From Apostichopus japonicus (taxonomy: Eukaryota > Echinodermata > Holothuroidea > Aspidochirotida > Stichopodidae): 64,000 nucleotides of DNA. Below, in pieces: positions 9,393 to 46,968 of this stretch (positions within the stretch are counted from its first letter, which is position 1; each line of letters starts with the position of its first letter). A program made the translations under genes and the position numbers. Below the pieces are notes generated by a model. It saw only the letters and a program-made list of their open reading frames with translations, had not been told where the DNA came from and ran no database searches. Where the stretch lies: positions 20,739,001-20,803,000 of the forward strand of contig NC_092568.1 of the NCBI RefSeq assembly GCF_037975245.1, read 5' to 3'.

Positions 9393-10271
9393 TCACTTAC
9401 CAGAGAAAATTTGTCTCCAGCCTAAGGCGGCGGACGGAAAAAATAAAAAACTCCTTATGATGAGGCACTTATGGATTGAGATTGGCTTCGTAGCACAGTA
9501 ATGGTAGCAAAGGACGCGTATTGGAGAAAGTGGCGGGTAAGTCCGGAGTGAAGGCTCACGGGACGGTGTATAATACTGCTGACGTGAACGTAACCATGAC
9601 AACAAAATATATATGCTCCATGAATATATAGGATCCTCGTCGGGATTACCGGGGATTATGCGGTTGTTGGTGTATTGTTCTGCCTGAGTATTCTCTTTCG
9701 CGTCCGTTCTGTTTGTGGGTTTGTAAGACTTTCTTCGGTGTTCGGCTGTTGGTGTATTCTCTTTTGCGTCCGATCTGTTGTTGGGGTTTTTTGCCTTCCT
9801 TCGGGGCTCGCTCCTTAGTTGTGTGTGGTTCTCTTGACGGTGTTTGGTGGCGGGACTGGAGTTGTTTATGTAGAACTTGTTTTCGTGGCGACACTTCGAT
9901 ATGAGCTCTGGGCGTTTGTTCAGGAGGGTCCGTTTGTCTGTGTTGATAATGATGAGTTTTTCAGTGAGGCAGAGGTTGCACCGCTTCGACTCGTTGCTGT
10001 AGGCTTTGGCTCTGCTGGCGATCGACCAATTGATAGTGAATGGCTGGTTGTTCTGTTTCAGCTGCCAGATGTGCTTCGAGAGTTCCGTTGCGTTTTGGTG
10101 TTTTTCGTGGTTGAGCGACATCTTGTGGTTACCGTATCTGAGCTTGAAGGGGGGTTCTGTTAGGCCGATGTATGTCTTGCAGTTGTCGGTGGTTTTCACT
10201 TCGGCCTTGTATATGATGTTAGATGCCTGGCAGTTTCCATTTAGTGGGCATGTGGAAAAGGCACAGAACAT
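9393..10271 (-). CDS. Penelope-like element GIY-YIG endonuclease ORF (partial element)
   Basis: This 292-residue frame starts at the ATG at 10271 and resembles the C-terminal endonuclease of Penelope-like retroelements. Visible elements in order: a CAFSTCPLNGNC cysteine cluster (3-14), NIIYKAEV (GIY equivalent, 18-25), TYIG (33-36), R45, NHK (48-50), the SKHIW block, CNLCLTEK with the catalytic Glu near 104, and LLNKRPELISKCRHENKFYI with Asn118. After about residue 137 come two similar ~22-residue basic repeats (RRKAKNPNNRSDAKENT / RRKSYKPTNRTDAKENT). The last ~85 residues look like read-through of untranslated sequence. No reverse transcriptase is present upstream; instead 5'-truncated LINE B begins near 10255. 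The polymerase half has therefore been lost or replaced. The orientation matches the left hammerhead copy. Confidence 0.82.
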   Translation of the reverse strand: MFCAFSTCPLNGNCQASNIIYKAEVKTTDNCKTYIGLTEPPFKLRYGNHKMSLNHEKHQNATELSKHIWQLKQNNQPFTINWSIASRAKAYSNESKRCNLCLTEKLIIINTDKRTLLNKRPELISKCRHENKFYINNSSPATKHRQENHTQLRSEPRRKAKNPNNRSDAKENTPTAEHRRKSYKPTNRTDAKENTQAEQYTNNRIIPGNPDEDPIYSWSIYILLSWLRSRQQYYTPSREPSLRTYPPLSPIRVLCYHYCATKPISIHKCLIIRSFLFFPSAALGWRQIFSGK

Positions 10272-11456
10272 GCAAACAGATTCTCCACCGTCAACCGATA
10301 CCAGTTCCCTGTCGTCATCACCAACCTACCTGATTCACTTCGAACTCCACAAACCTTCGCCAGATACATCGAACAGGAATTCCCGACAGTCTCCTTCACT
10401 GGGATACAGACCACAATCAAGAAAGACATCATCATCGGCGCCACCAACATCACCTCACAGTCCACGCTCCTGAAACCATGGCAACCAACAGAAGGCCGTA
10501 CGCCAATCGCCAGACTACCGGTCTCCACAACTCCAGTTCAGAGAAAACCAGAAGTCATCGTGACTCGCATCCACCCCAACATCCCAGCAGAAGAGATCCT
10601 CCAGGAGATCCAAAGCCAGGGTTACAAGGCCAAAGCTTGTAGACGATTTTTCCGCAAAGGCACCGATACACCGATTTGGAAAGTGGCTGTCACACTCTCC
10701 ACCACGGCAGAATGTAAAGACCTCGTGTTTAATGGCATCACCATCCTCGCAAGCAGATACAACATTGAGCACGTAAAAGACACCCAAGCTGCCATCCAGT
10801 GCCACAACTGCCAGAAATTTGGGCACTACGCCTCATCATGTACGAACCCCAAGACATGTCTACGTTGCGGAGGTACGCACAGTCTTGCAGAGTGCACAAC
10901 ACCTCGTGAACAGCCAAATTGCGCAAATTGCAATCAACAACACATTGCCAGTTACAAAGGATGTCCCAGCTATCTCAAAACAGCCAAGAACCAACAACTG
11001 AAGTCAACGAGAAACCCGGCCTCCTCTCCACGCTCCAACGTGATAACCAACCAAGAAGATATCATCAAACAACTACAAGACCAACATGATAAACAACTCA
11101 TAGAAATCAACCTGAAACACCAACGAGAGATAGCAGACCTGAAAGCCAAGCACGACGCCTTACTGAAGAAAACGCATGAGGACAACGCTGCGTTCTTCCA
11201 CCAAATGCGAGAACACACCACCAAACAGATAGAGATCATCAAAGAAGACATCTCCTACTTCACCGCCGACATACTCATGACCATCGCCACATCAGGGACC
11301 AAAGAACCAGACCGGGATACTCACCTACACTCCATCATCACTCAGAAAATGAAGTCGCATCTTGGTCTCATCATCTCCAAAGAAACTCTCCGGACCAAAA
11401 TTAGCAAAAGATCGATGGATAAACTCACCTCCACCAGCTCCCACAAGACACATTAA
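10245..11456 (+). CDS. LINE B ORF1: Gag-like zinc-knuckle protein, 5'-truncated
   Basis: The frame opens after a stop at 10242 without a suitable ATG. Recognisable ORF1 sequence begins around PVVITNLPDSL (10303 onward) and continues through DTPIWKVAVTL to three knuckles: CHNCQKFGHYASSC, CLRCGGTHSLAEC and CANCNQQHIASYKGC. A predicted coiled coil follows (KQLIEINLKHQREIADLKAK and its continuation). The TAA stop is at 11454-11456. About 50 N-terminal residues present in LINE A ORF1 are missing. The true LINE sequence probably starts at about 10255, abutting the Penelope endonuclease on the other strand. This truncation makes LINE B unlikely to move on its own, although ORF2 is intact. Confidence 0.85.
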   Translation, partial: WACGKGTEHANRFSTVNRYQFPVVITNLPDSLRTPQTFARYIEQEFPTVSFTGIQTTIKKDIIIGATNITSQSTLLKPWQPTEGRTPIARLPVSTTPVQRKPEVIVTRIHPNIPAEEILQEIQSQGYKAKACRRFFRKGTDTPIWKVAVTLSTTAECKDLVFNGITILASRYNIEHVKDTQAAIQCHNCQKFGHYASSCTNPKTCLRCGGTHSLAECTTPREQPNCANCNQQHIASYKGCPSYLKTAKNQQLKSTRNPASSPRSNVITNQEDIIKQLQDQHDKQLIEINLKHQREIADLKAKHDALLKKTHEDNAAFFHQMREHTTKQIEIIKEDISYFTADILMTIATSGTKEPDRDTHLHSIITQKMKSHLGLIISKETLRTKISKRSMDKLTSTSSHKTH

Positions 11457-11518
11457 GTGACGGCCACAAACAGAAACTCTACCATCCACCAACATGGAAA
11501 ACAGATAAAGCTGAAGAA

Positions 11519-14311
11519 ATGGATGAACAACGACTACGAATTATGCAGTTCAACGCTAACTCCATCAACAACAAAATACAAGAAAAACAGGATTACCTTA
11601 ACGCTGAAAATATCGACATAGCATGCTTCAACGAAACCCGTCACAAACGCAGACCATATTTTGCAGATTTCAACATCATAGCCAGTCAGCACACCAATAC
11701 AAGAGGAGTAGTCATCGCAATCAGAAACAGCATCATTTACTCGGAAGTCAGCACAAACCAACTAATCAACAATCACAATCAACTGGGAGGAGAGGCTCTA
11801 GCAATCAATATTACCTTCAACAACGGGAAAAAAGTCATGGTACTATATATCTACTGTAGTCCTACCAAGGCCTTCCCACACCAATTTCTCAACGACATCA
11901 GCAATTCCACAAAGCACATCATCATTACCGGAGATCTCAACGCCAAACACACAACATTAGGGTGTCGCTCCACCAACCTTGCAGGAAAACAGCTCATCAA
12001 CTTACTCTCAACCAGCAACCTCATTTGCCTCAACACCGGTGAACCTACAAGGTACCCATCTACAGATTATGGCACCCCCGAACAACTGGACTACTTTCTC
12101 ATCTCTACCAACATCTATCAACTGTTCCACACCCTCAACACCGGTAAAGACCTCGGATCGGACCATTTTCCAGTCATCCTCCAACTCAACACCACAACCA
12201 AGAAAACCGTTTTACAGCCCAGACCGAATTACAAGGAAGCAGATTGGTCCCTTTATAGGATCCACATCCAGACCAATACTAAAAATTACAAGAACATCAC
12301 CACTATACAACAAATCGACAATGCAGCGGAAGAAATAACCAAAGTTATCACTAACGCCAACACAATCGCAGTTCCCGCGCATCCGCCAATCAGAAGATTT
12401 CAACTCCCAAGACATATCATCCACCTCATCAAACAACGGAGACAACTTCGGAAAGCATTCCAGCGTTCCAAGAATGCAGACATCAAAGCAAAACACAACA
12501 ACATGAAGAAGAAAATCACGGAACTCATCCGCAAGCACAAGGAGGATCAGTACAACAACAGAAGTAAACAACTCTCCAACAACAAAGATGCCAAAGATTT
12601 CTGGAAGACAGTCAACAAAATTTTCAACATCAAATCGAAGCACAGGAATATTCCCACTCTTAACTACGAGGGTCACGCTGCAACAACAGACCAAGAAAAA
12701 GCAGAAACCATCAGGAACTACTTCAGCACAGTCCACTCGATTCCGGATAAACCACAATACAACAAAAACATCTACAAACTAGCCCACTTCATCAAACGAG
12801 GATACCACTCCACCTACCATCCACAAGAAGATGTTTCAGATGAAGAAGACCAAGGACATGAAGAATACACCCGAGAAATTACACCTGATGACATCCGCAA
12901 TATACTTAAACATGCATCCAACACATCTCCAGGCAGGGATGGTATCCAGTACCTGCACCTTAAAGCAGCTCCACCGATACTCCTCGAAGCACTCAGCATG
13001 ATATACACAGCCTCATTCAAGATCGGACACATTCCACAAATCTGGAAGTCAGCCACCACCATCGTAATTCCAAAACCAGGCAAAGACCACAAACATCCAG
13101 GCAGCTACAGACCGATCAGCCTCCTTCCAGTCCTTGGGAAATGCCTAGAAAAAATCATATCCAGACGCCTCTACAAGTTCATTGAAGATTACAACATCAT
13201 CCCAGACAGCCAGGCAGGATTTCGTCGTAATAGAAGCACAACAGATCAACTATTCCACTTCCTACAACACACTTCAACCCATAGAACCAAAGGTCACCAC
13301 ACCATTGCTGCTTTCTTCGATGCAGAAAAGGCCTTCGACAGAATGTGGCACGAAGGGCTCTTACTGAAACTCAGGAAATACAACTTACCGACCAAACTCA
13401 CAAGATGGATCGCCAGTTTCCTGTCACACCGAACTACCAACTTCAAAATAGGATCATCGTTCTCTTCACCACTACACATCACCACCGGAACCCCTCAAGG
13501 CAGCACAATCAGCCCAATCCTCTACATCATGTACGTCGGAGACATCCCACAACCGGAAAACCGCTTCACACAGATCTCCCAATACGCAGACGATATCGCC
13601 ATCTGGACCAGCCACATCAATCCGGTTAGGACAGAAGAATACTTACAGCAGTACATCAACAGTATCAACCAATGGTGCCATGATTGGAGATTAGAACTAA
13701 ACCCGAAGAAATCACAGATACTCTACATCGCCAAACATAACAGACTTAGAAGACAGCCATATCTCACACTCAACAACACCGTAATACCAGTCACCAACCA
13801 AGTGCGTTTCTTAGGAATACATATCGACAGAGGGCTAACACTTGGATACCAACATCGCCTCACCCACAGAAAAGTTAAACAACGTGTTAGACTACTCTTC
13901 AGAATCGCCGGAACTACAGATAACCCTCTTGCATCACCAAGTACAACGATGAAGATCTATAAGATGATGATTAGACCACTCATCGAATATGCAGCACCAG
14001 CCATGGCTCACATCACCACAAACAACATAGAACAACTCGAAGCCACACAACGCAGAGCATGCAGAATAGCCTACCACATGTCACAGGACACAGACAGTGA
14101 AACAATAACAGCCATCGCCGACATTCCATCAGTCATCGAAAGATTAAACCAACTAAGGGATAAATTCCTAGACAGAGTCGCAGTTCCTACACACCACCTA
14201 CACCAATTCACCAAGAATCAGCTGAAACAAACACCGTTCGTCCTTGATGCAAGTCCACTGACCGGCCTGGATCTTGAAATTTGGGACCCCCAACCCTCAG
14301 AAGACATTTAA
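11519..14311 (+). CDS. LINE B ORF2: endonuclease plus reverse transcriptase (Jockey-like)
   Basis: An uninterrupted 930-residue frame. The nuclease blocks are MQFNANSI, CFNETRH, GDLNAKH, LDYFLI and GSDHFPV. The polymerase blocks are PKPGKDHKHPGSYRPISLLP, SQAGFRRNRST, FFDAEKAFDRMWH, GTPQGSTISPILY and QYADDIAIW. There is no RNase H. It is homologous to LINE A ORF2 but diverged throughout, so the two represent different families of one clade. Unlike LINE A it does not overlap ORF1: 62 bases separate them and hold a tiny ATG frame (11493-11507) that ends before the ORF2 ATG, which may affect reinitiation. The base composition is less AT-rich than in LINE A. Confidence 0.93.
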   Translation: MDEQRLRIMQFNANSINNKIQEKQDYLNAENIDIACFNETRHKRRPYFADFNIIASQHTNTRGVVIAIRNSIIYSEVSTNQLINNHNQLGGEALAINITFNNGKKVMVLYIYCSPTKAFPHQFLNDISNSTKHIIITGDLNAKHTTLGCRSTNLAGKQLINLLSTSNLICLNTGEPTRYPSTDYGTPEQLDYFLISTNIYQLFHTLNTGKDLGSDHFPVILQLNTTTKKTVLQPRPNYKEADWSLYRIHIQTNTKNYKNITTIQQIDNAAEEITKVITNANTIAVPAHPPIRRFQLPRHIIHLIKQRRQLRKAFQRSKNADIKAKHNNMKKKITELIRKHKEDQYNNRSKQLSNNKDAKDFWKTVNKIFNIKSKHRNIPTLNYEGHAATTDQEKAETIRNYFSTVHSIPDKPQYNKNIYKLAHFIKRGYHSTYHPQEDVSDEEDQGHEEYTREITPDDIRNILKHASNTSPGRDGIQYLHLKAAPPILLEALSMIYTASFKIGHIPQIWKSATTIVIPKPGKDHKHPGSYRPISLLPVLGKCLEKIISRRLYKFIEDYNIIPDSQAGFRRNRSTTDQLFHFLQHTSTHRTKGHHTIAAFFDAEKAFDRMWHEGLLLKLRKYNLPTKLTRWIASFLSHRTTNFKIGSSFSSPLHITTGTPQGSTISPILYIMYVGDIPQPENRFTQISQYADDIAIWTSHINPVRTEEYLQQYINSINQWCHDWRLELNPKKSQILYIAKHNRLRRQPYLTLNNTVIPVTNQVRFLGIHIDRGLTLGYQHRLTHRKVKQRVRLLFRIAGTTDNPLASPSTTMKIYKMMIRPLIEYAAPAMAHITTNNIEQLEATQRRACRIAYHMSQDTDSETITAIADIPSVIERLNQLRDKFLDRVAVPTHHLHQFTKNQLKQTPFVLDASPLTGLDLEIWDPQPSEDI

Positions 14312-14607
14312 TTCCATCTCAGAAACCAGCCAAGTACATCACCAGCCAAGTTCAAATTGTATCCTCTGTGACGTCCGTCCGTACCATCCGAAGAACCAAC
14401 CATCCCGTTCATGTATCTTTCCTCCTTGTCAGCTTCCAGAAATGTTTCTCCGACCCGGCCCACAAAGTTCATATTTTCCATAATCTCAAAATTTTCAGTT
14501 CTCTCAAACCTTGGAGTCTAATTTTTACCGGCCAGGGGCTTTCGCCCTTGGCTTGCTGAAGCACCTTACGGTGGAAACAGCGTAATACTAGACATAAGTA
14601 AGTAAGC
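14312..14607 (+). mobile_element. 3' untranslated region of LINE B
   Basis: About 296 bases follow the ORF2 stop. Two small stem-loops (GGGGCTTTCGCCC and CACCTTACGGTG, 14562-14573) precede a TAAG-repeat tail (CATAAGTAAGTAAG) that ends exactly at the right inverted repeat. Stem-loops plus a short-repeat tail are typical of LINE 3' ends recognised by the reverse transcriptase. Confidence 0.6.
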
Positions 14608-14693
14608 TTGAAGCTACCAGTTGTCTGAAGATCGCTACAAAGCGTGAAACTCCGAGTTACAACTACTAGTGTTCCACTAGTCTCATCTAGTAT

Positions 14694-14702
<9 letters not shown>
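14608..14702 (+). repeat. Right copy of the 95-bp terminal inverted repeat
   Basis: It is identical to the reverse complement of 4891-4985 and is followed at once by (TA)n. It joins the end of LINE B at TTGAAGCTACC, the same base at which the left copy meets LINE A. Confidence 0.9.
14619..14664 (+). ncRNA. Hammerhead ribozyme motif (type I, short stem III), right copy
   Basis: Stem I strands are 14619-14624 and 14659-14664. The core CTGAAGA is 14625-14631, stem II CGCT/AGCG with loop ACAA covers 14633-14644, core GAAA is 14646-14649, and the 3-bp stem III covers 14649-14657. The cleavage nucleotide is U14658. It is identical to the left copy but on the opposite strand, so each ribozyme lies on the sense strand of the neighbouring LINE and downstream of it. 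Confidence 0.8.
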
Positions 14703-14760
<58 letters not shown>

Positions 14761-14767
14761 AATATTA

Positions 14768-14808
<41 letters not shown>

Positions 14809-14862
14809 TATAAAAATAAATATATATAAATAAATATATTTATATATATAAATATATACTGT
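14698..14862. repeat. (TA)n and TAAATA-rich microsatellite at the right edge of the island
   Basis: Pure TA to about 14753, then interrupted TA/AAATA sequence. It mirrors the (TA)n at the left edge. Confidence 0.85.
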
Positions 14863-17611
14863 GTTTAATATGTGCACAGTAATCAAAGCCAAGGAACCAT
14901 CAGAGGTGTGGCGACAACCTCTTAACGGAACGAACGGATAGGGCGCTCAATCGGGCGTCTGCGGCTTTTATACCCGGAGTGTAAAGGAATGTTCTAGTAG
15001 GCTATGAAAATTCACGAAGTCTGCGAAACACTTTGTTGGCGAGTCCCAGTTATGTAGAATGCGTGAGCGCATCTGTGATCGTAACAATTGGAAGACTAGG
15101 AGACTTGAATGGTAACTTATGTTACGTAATAGGGTAGATGAATAAGTGGGTTATAACAATATATATGAGTTGAGACAACAGGGGTGCCCTAATAAAACAT
15201 CAGTGGTGGATTCAGGATTTCTTAGAAGAGGATGGGGGGGGGGGTGGGGCCAACCGGGGGTTCTCTTCCCCTCCCAGGATCCGCTCCAGCAATTGAAACA
15301 CTTATCCCATACCCACAACCATAAATTACTCCTTCACACCAGATGAAGGACCGTGGGTAAACATTATTGTTTGAAGTCTATGACACTATGTCCACATCCA
15401 ATTGCCCTTCTTAATTAAGAATGGTGTTGATGAGCAGAGACCGTAGACAGTCCTACTTAAAGTAAACAACAAATACGAACAAGAACATATTACAACATAA
15501 AACATACAAAATAGAATCTTTCGAAAGGATAAAAAACACGAGATTAATATATTCCTACATATATATTTATTTAGATAATTGCTTTCTTTTCTTTACGCTT
15601 ACTTTTATAACAACATAAAATATTACTATTACACAAATACATCATCATGAAAGTTACGTAACTGTTCGATTCTCGTCCTGTCGTGGTTTTAAGTATTGTT
15701 AGTGTTGTTATTCTGATTATCGTTGTTGTAACTATTGCAAGTACATATCTAATGGCACCTGTAGAACACCTTACTTCTTGTCGTATTTGAACAGAGTAAC
15801 ATATAATAATTCAATCTGAATCTGCAATTAAATTTGGGTGGTGTCGCTGTTTTTTTTCTGATATCGCAACATGGCGTATAACGTCAAACATACTTCATTG
15901 CCCGCTCGCTCTTTGTCACAATGTTTAAAATAGTAAAATGCGTTTTCTTCACATGGAGCATACAGGCTACAGTAAGAATATTGAAGGTAAGCCCAAACTT
16001 ATAAGTTACATTTGCGTCTAAACTTTCTGAATGCGGCGTGACTAGCAAATTCATCATAAGTTACACCATATATACAGTAATAGCTTAATTCTATGTTAGG
16101 CCTCCCTTCATTGGGACGACCTTTTAGGCTGAACTGTACTTCAAATCACTTTTCTATTCAAGGTTCACAATGTCAGTAAAATTACTTTGAAGCATGATAT
16201 AAGAAAACAGCAAAGATTGATTTAAACAATTCAAAAAATTGTCCTCATTGGCGGTGCCACCCGAATTAGGACAATTAATATGCCTCCCCCGCCTGAAAAT
16301 ACGTTACACAAGTTACAGACCTAACGAGAACCGAACAGTTAATTCGAAAGGGAAGAAAAAAAAATGTCACGTAGTTTTTTTTCTCAGTTGTTCTCAAATT
16401 GTTAACTTTACTTATAATGGTTGTCAGTACAGCAGGAGATAACACCAAATAGTCAATTTCTACCTTAATTGTAAGAGTTTTAATAATGCGCCTAAGTGAC
16501 GATCAGCGACTACTGCTACTGTCATTTTCTTCCATTTAAGTGGTAACATTTATAACGTACTAGTGCAGCAATGACATGATGAGGAGGAACCTTTTTAACT
16601 ATGATTGGTTTTATTGGTCTTATGACGTAATAGTTCTTTTGGGTATACATACGGATATTGGAATGTATGTTTTAAGTAATAATTAGAGTCTTTCATATAC
16701 TTTGTTGAAGATAACATATTGCACTGTGCATTTCGTTAAAATTTATTAAATTAAAACCCTAGAGAGGTAGAAATATTGTTTCTTGACAGTTGAAATCTTT
16801 CATGTGTAATCATTTCACAACCCAACCGAAACCCTCTTGCCAAACCTAATCCAGTCCATGCGCTTCAAAATAAAGGTTTATATAACATACACACAGAATG
16901 CTAAGCTTCTCGTCAGAGGGTTTGCCTTATTCGAAATCCCGGGCAATGACATCAACTTGATAAATAGATAACTAATATATAGTGTTTAAATAAGTAGGTT
17001 TGCTTTCCTGGTCATTCCCACACAAAACGGTTAGTGTTTTAACTTTCTTTGGAAGAAATAGGTTTTATTATATATGCAACTTTTCCGCTGCTTGGTCTGC
17101 TACAGATTAAAGAAACACGCAGGCGAGAGTCAATATTGGACAAATTGACACAAAGCTGTCTATCTCTCTCTCTCTTCCCCTTCCTTCTTTTTGTCATCAA
17201 TTTCATTGCAATTAGTTAATGTCACCTTTTTTTTCATTATGAATGCATTATTTTTATTTATTTATTTACTTACTTATTTTATGATAACATTGAAATTTCC
17301 TCTCATGTAAGACTTATTCACAGCCTACCTTAAGTTAGAGCGACTGGTAACGAATGAAACGGCTGAGGCTGCAAACTACAACACACCAAATTTAGTGATC
17401 AAATTGTACAGTGGAATGAAGAAAATAAGTCATACTAACATATGATAACACGTGCTAAATTGCGAAACAATAACTTCAACTAAATGTTTAATTACTGTTT
17501 TTTCTTTGTTATCAGAGAACACGTAGTTTGCGAATGCCTTTTATCACAAACTCTCGGAAGAAGGAGAAAAAAAGCGATATTCGTATAGTGTAAGGACAAC
17601 AAGATTACAAG

Positions 17612-17662
<51 letters not shown>

Positions 17663-17878
17663 AAGGAAAGTATTTTCTTGTGGGATTTCAAATAAATAAT
17701 ATTTGCTCACATATAGTTCTTTAACCACCACCAAAAGCACAGTATCAGAACAAATATGAGGTAATCTTAAGAAAAAAAGAAACCTTACCCAAAAAAGCTA
17801 TCGAATTGAAAACGAATCACGTCATAAACAAAAATATAATAATAATACTAATATTACTTTAAACAAAACAAAGTTGGC

Positions 17879-17947
<69 letters not shown>

Positions 17948-18300
17948 GTGTGTGTGCTTGTCGCTTTTTAATATTGCCAAATCGACTAAGTCAGTGTGTA
18001 CATATGGTTTGGACAGAATCGCAAAATGTTCAGTGCCATAAGTAGTCGTTAAGGTACAGTTATTGTATGTGTGTTAAAAACTTGCAACAACATGTTAATT
18101 GCAAAGAAAGTAAAAGATTCATCTAAATTGTAAATGTGAGCAAACTTTGTAGTTGATGTAAATGAATGTATATTGTCATATACCGTATACGGGTTGCTTA
18201 CACGAATGCGCAAATCAAATTTTTACACACATGCATAATTGATTTCCTATTATCGATTCGATCGTATCGACTAATATCGACTTTTGCATAGTGAACCTAC
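14863..18300. other. Intergenic stretch with microsatellites, no gene recognised
   Basis: It contains (TA)n at about 17619-17660 and 17882-17943 and a G-run near 15234-15247. The moderately GC-rich piece at 14870-15130 could be more mobile-element sequence but matches nothing I can name. No coding exon is supported. Confidence 0.5.
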
Positions 18301-18304
18301 CATA

Positions 18305-18310
18305 TTTATT
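18305..18310 (-). terminator. Candidate poly(A) signal of the PC2 gene
   Basis: AATAAA on the minus strand, 308 bp downstream of the PC2 stop codon. It is the nearest canonical hexamer I saw. Confidence 0.4.
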
Positions 18311-18617
18311 CAATTTTCGATGTTACCCGGGAATTCTTTGGTTCAAGTACATGAAAATGCGCATGCGTGCTAGCAATGATGTGATTAATGTCCAAAAAGT
18401 CTTTCTACAGGTTCTAGAACACTTAGTGGAATGCCTCTTTTTTTTCGTCTTCTTTTTGTTGTTGCTAAAGATCGAGCTGTTCTTAATTACCACATGTGAC
18501 ACACTCCAGGTTCATTATGGAGCTAATTTTAATCTATGTAATGGGTCTATAATGTGGGATTAACAGAAGATGTGAGATTTGACCAAAGGAGTAATATATA
18601 GACATCACTAAGTAACT

Positions 18618-46642
<28,025 letters not shown>

Positions 46643-46944
46643 CTCGAGAAGATAGCCCTTGTATATACCCTATGTTGATCCTACAACAACTGCACGATTT
46701 TCTTGGGGAAAAGAGATTCAGTCACAATATTTTAATCCAAATAAATCTAGTAAAAGTAGTTTGCCTATCGATGTTCAAGCTTAAAGTCTCCGTCGTTCCT
46801 GTCCAACACAAATAGATGTCTCCACACAGTTCCTTATGGTACTGATTGCATGCTCACCCGAAATTTGTCGGTATATTGACTGCACACCATAGTTAAAGCT
46901 ATACACTTATTTTTGCGCACATAATGAGTTAATTATTTTTTCCA

Positions 46945-46968
46945 TGACGTTTGACGTAATTTACGTCA
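46945..46968. promoter_or_regulatory. Cluster of three CRE-like sites upstream of PC2
   Basis: TGACGT (46945-46950), TGACGTAA (46952-46959) and the inverted TTACGTCA (46961-46968) lie side by side, 303-326 bp upstream of the PC2 ATG. CREB-type factors bind such sites, and cAMP control would suit a neuroendocrine gene; function here is inferred. Confidence 0.5.

Noticed and set aside
5399-14311. CRISPR array or bacterial-type defence island
   Set aside because: The ORFs are eukaryotic retrotransposon proteins, and the repeats are microsatellites and terminal repeats without spacer architecture.
14540-14600. A second hammerhead just inside the right inverted repeat (CTGAAG-CACC-TTAC-GGTG-GAAAC)
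   Set aside because: The core lacks the A after CTGAAG and stem I does not pair. It is better read as a LINE 3' stem-loop. The equivalent on the left (5013-5028) is even less hammerhead-like.
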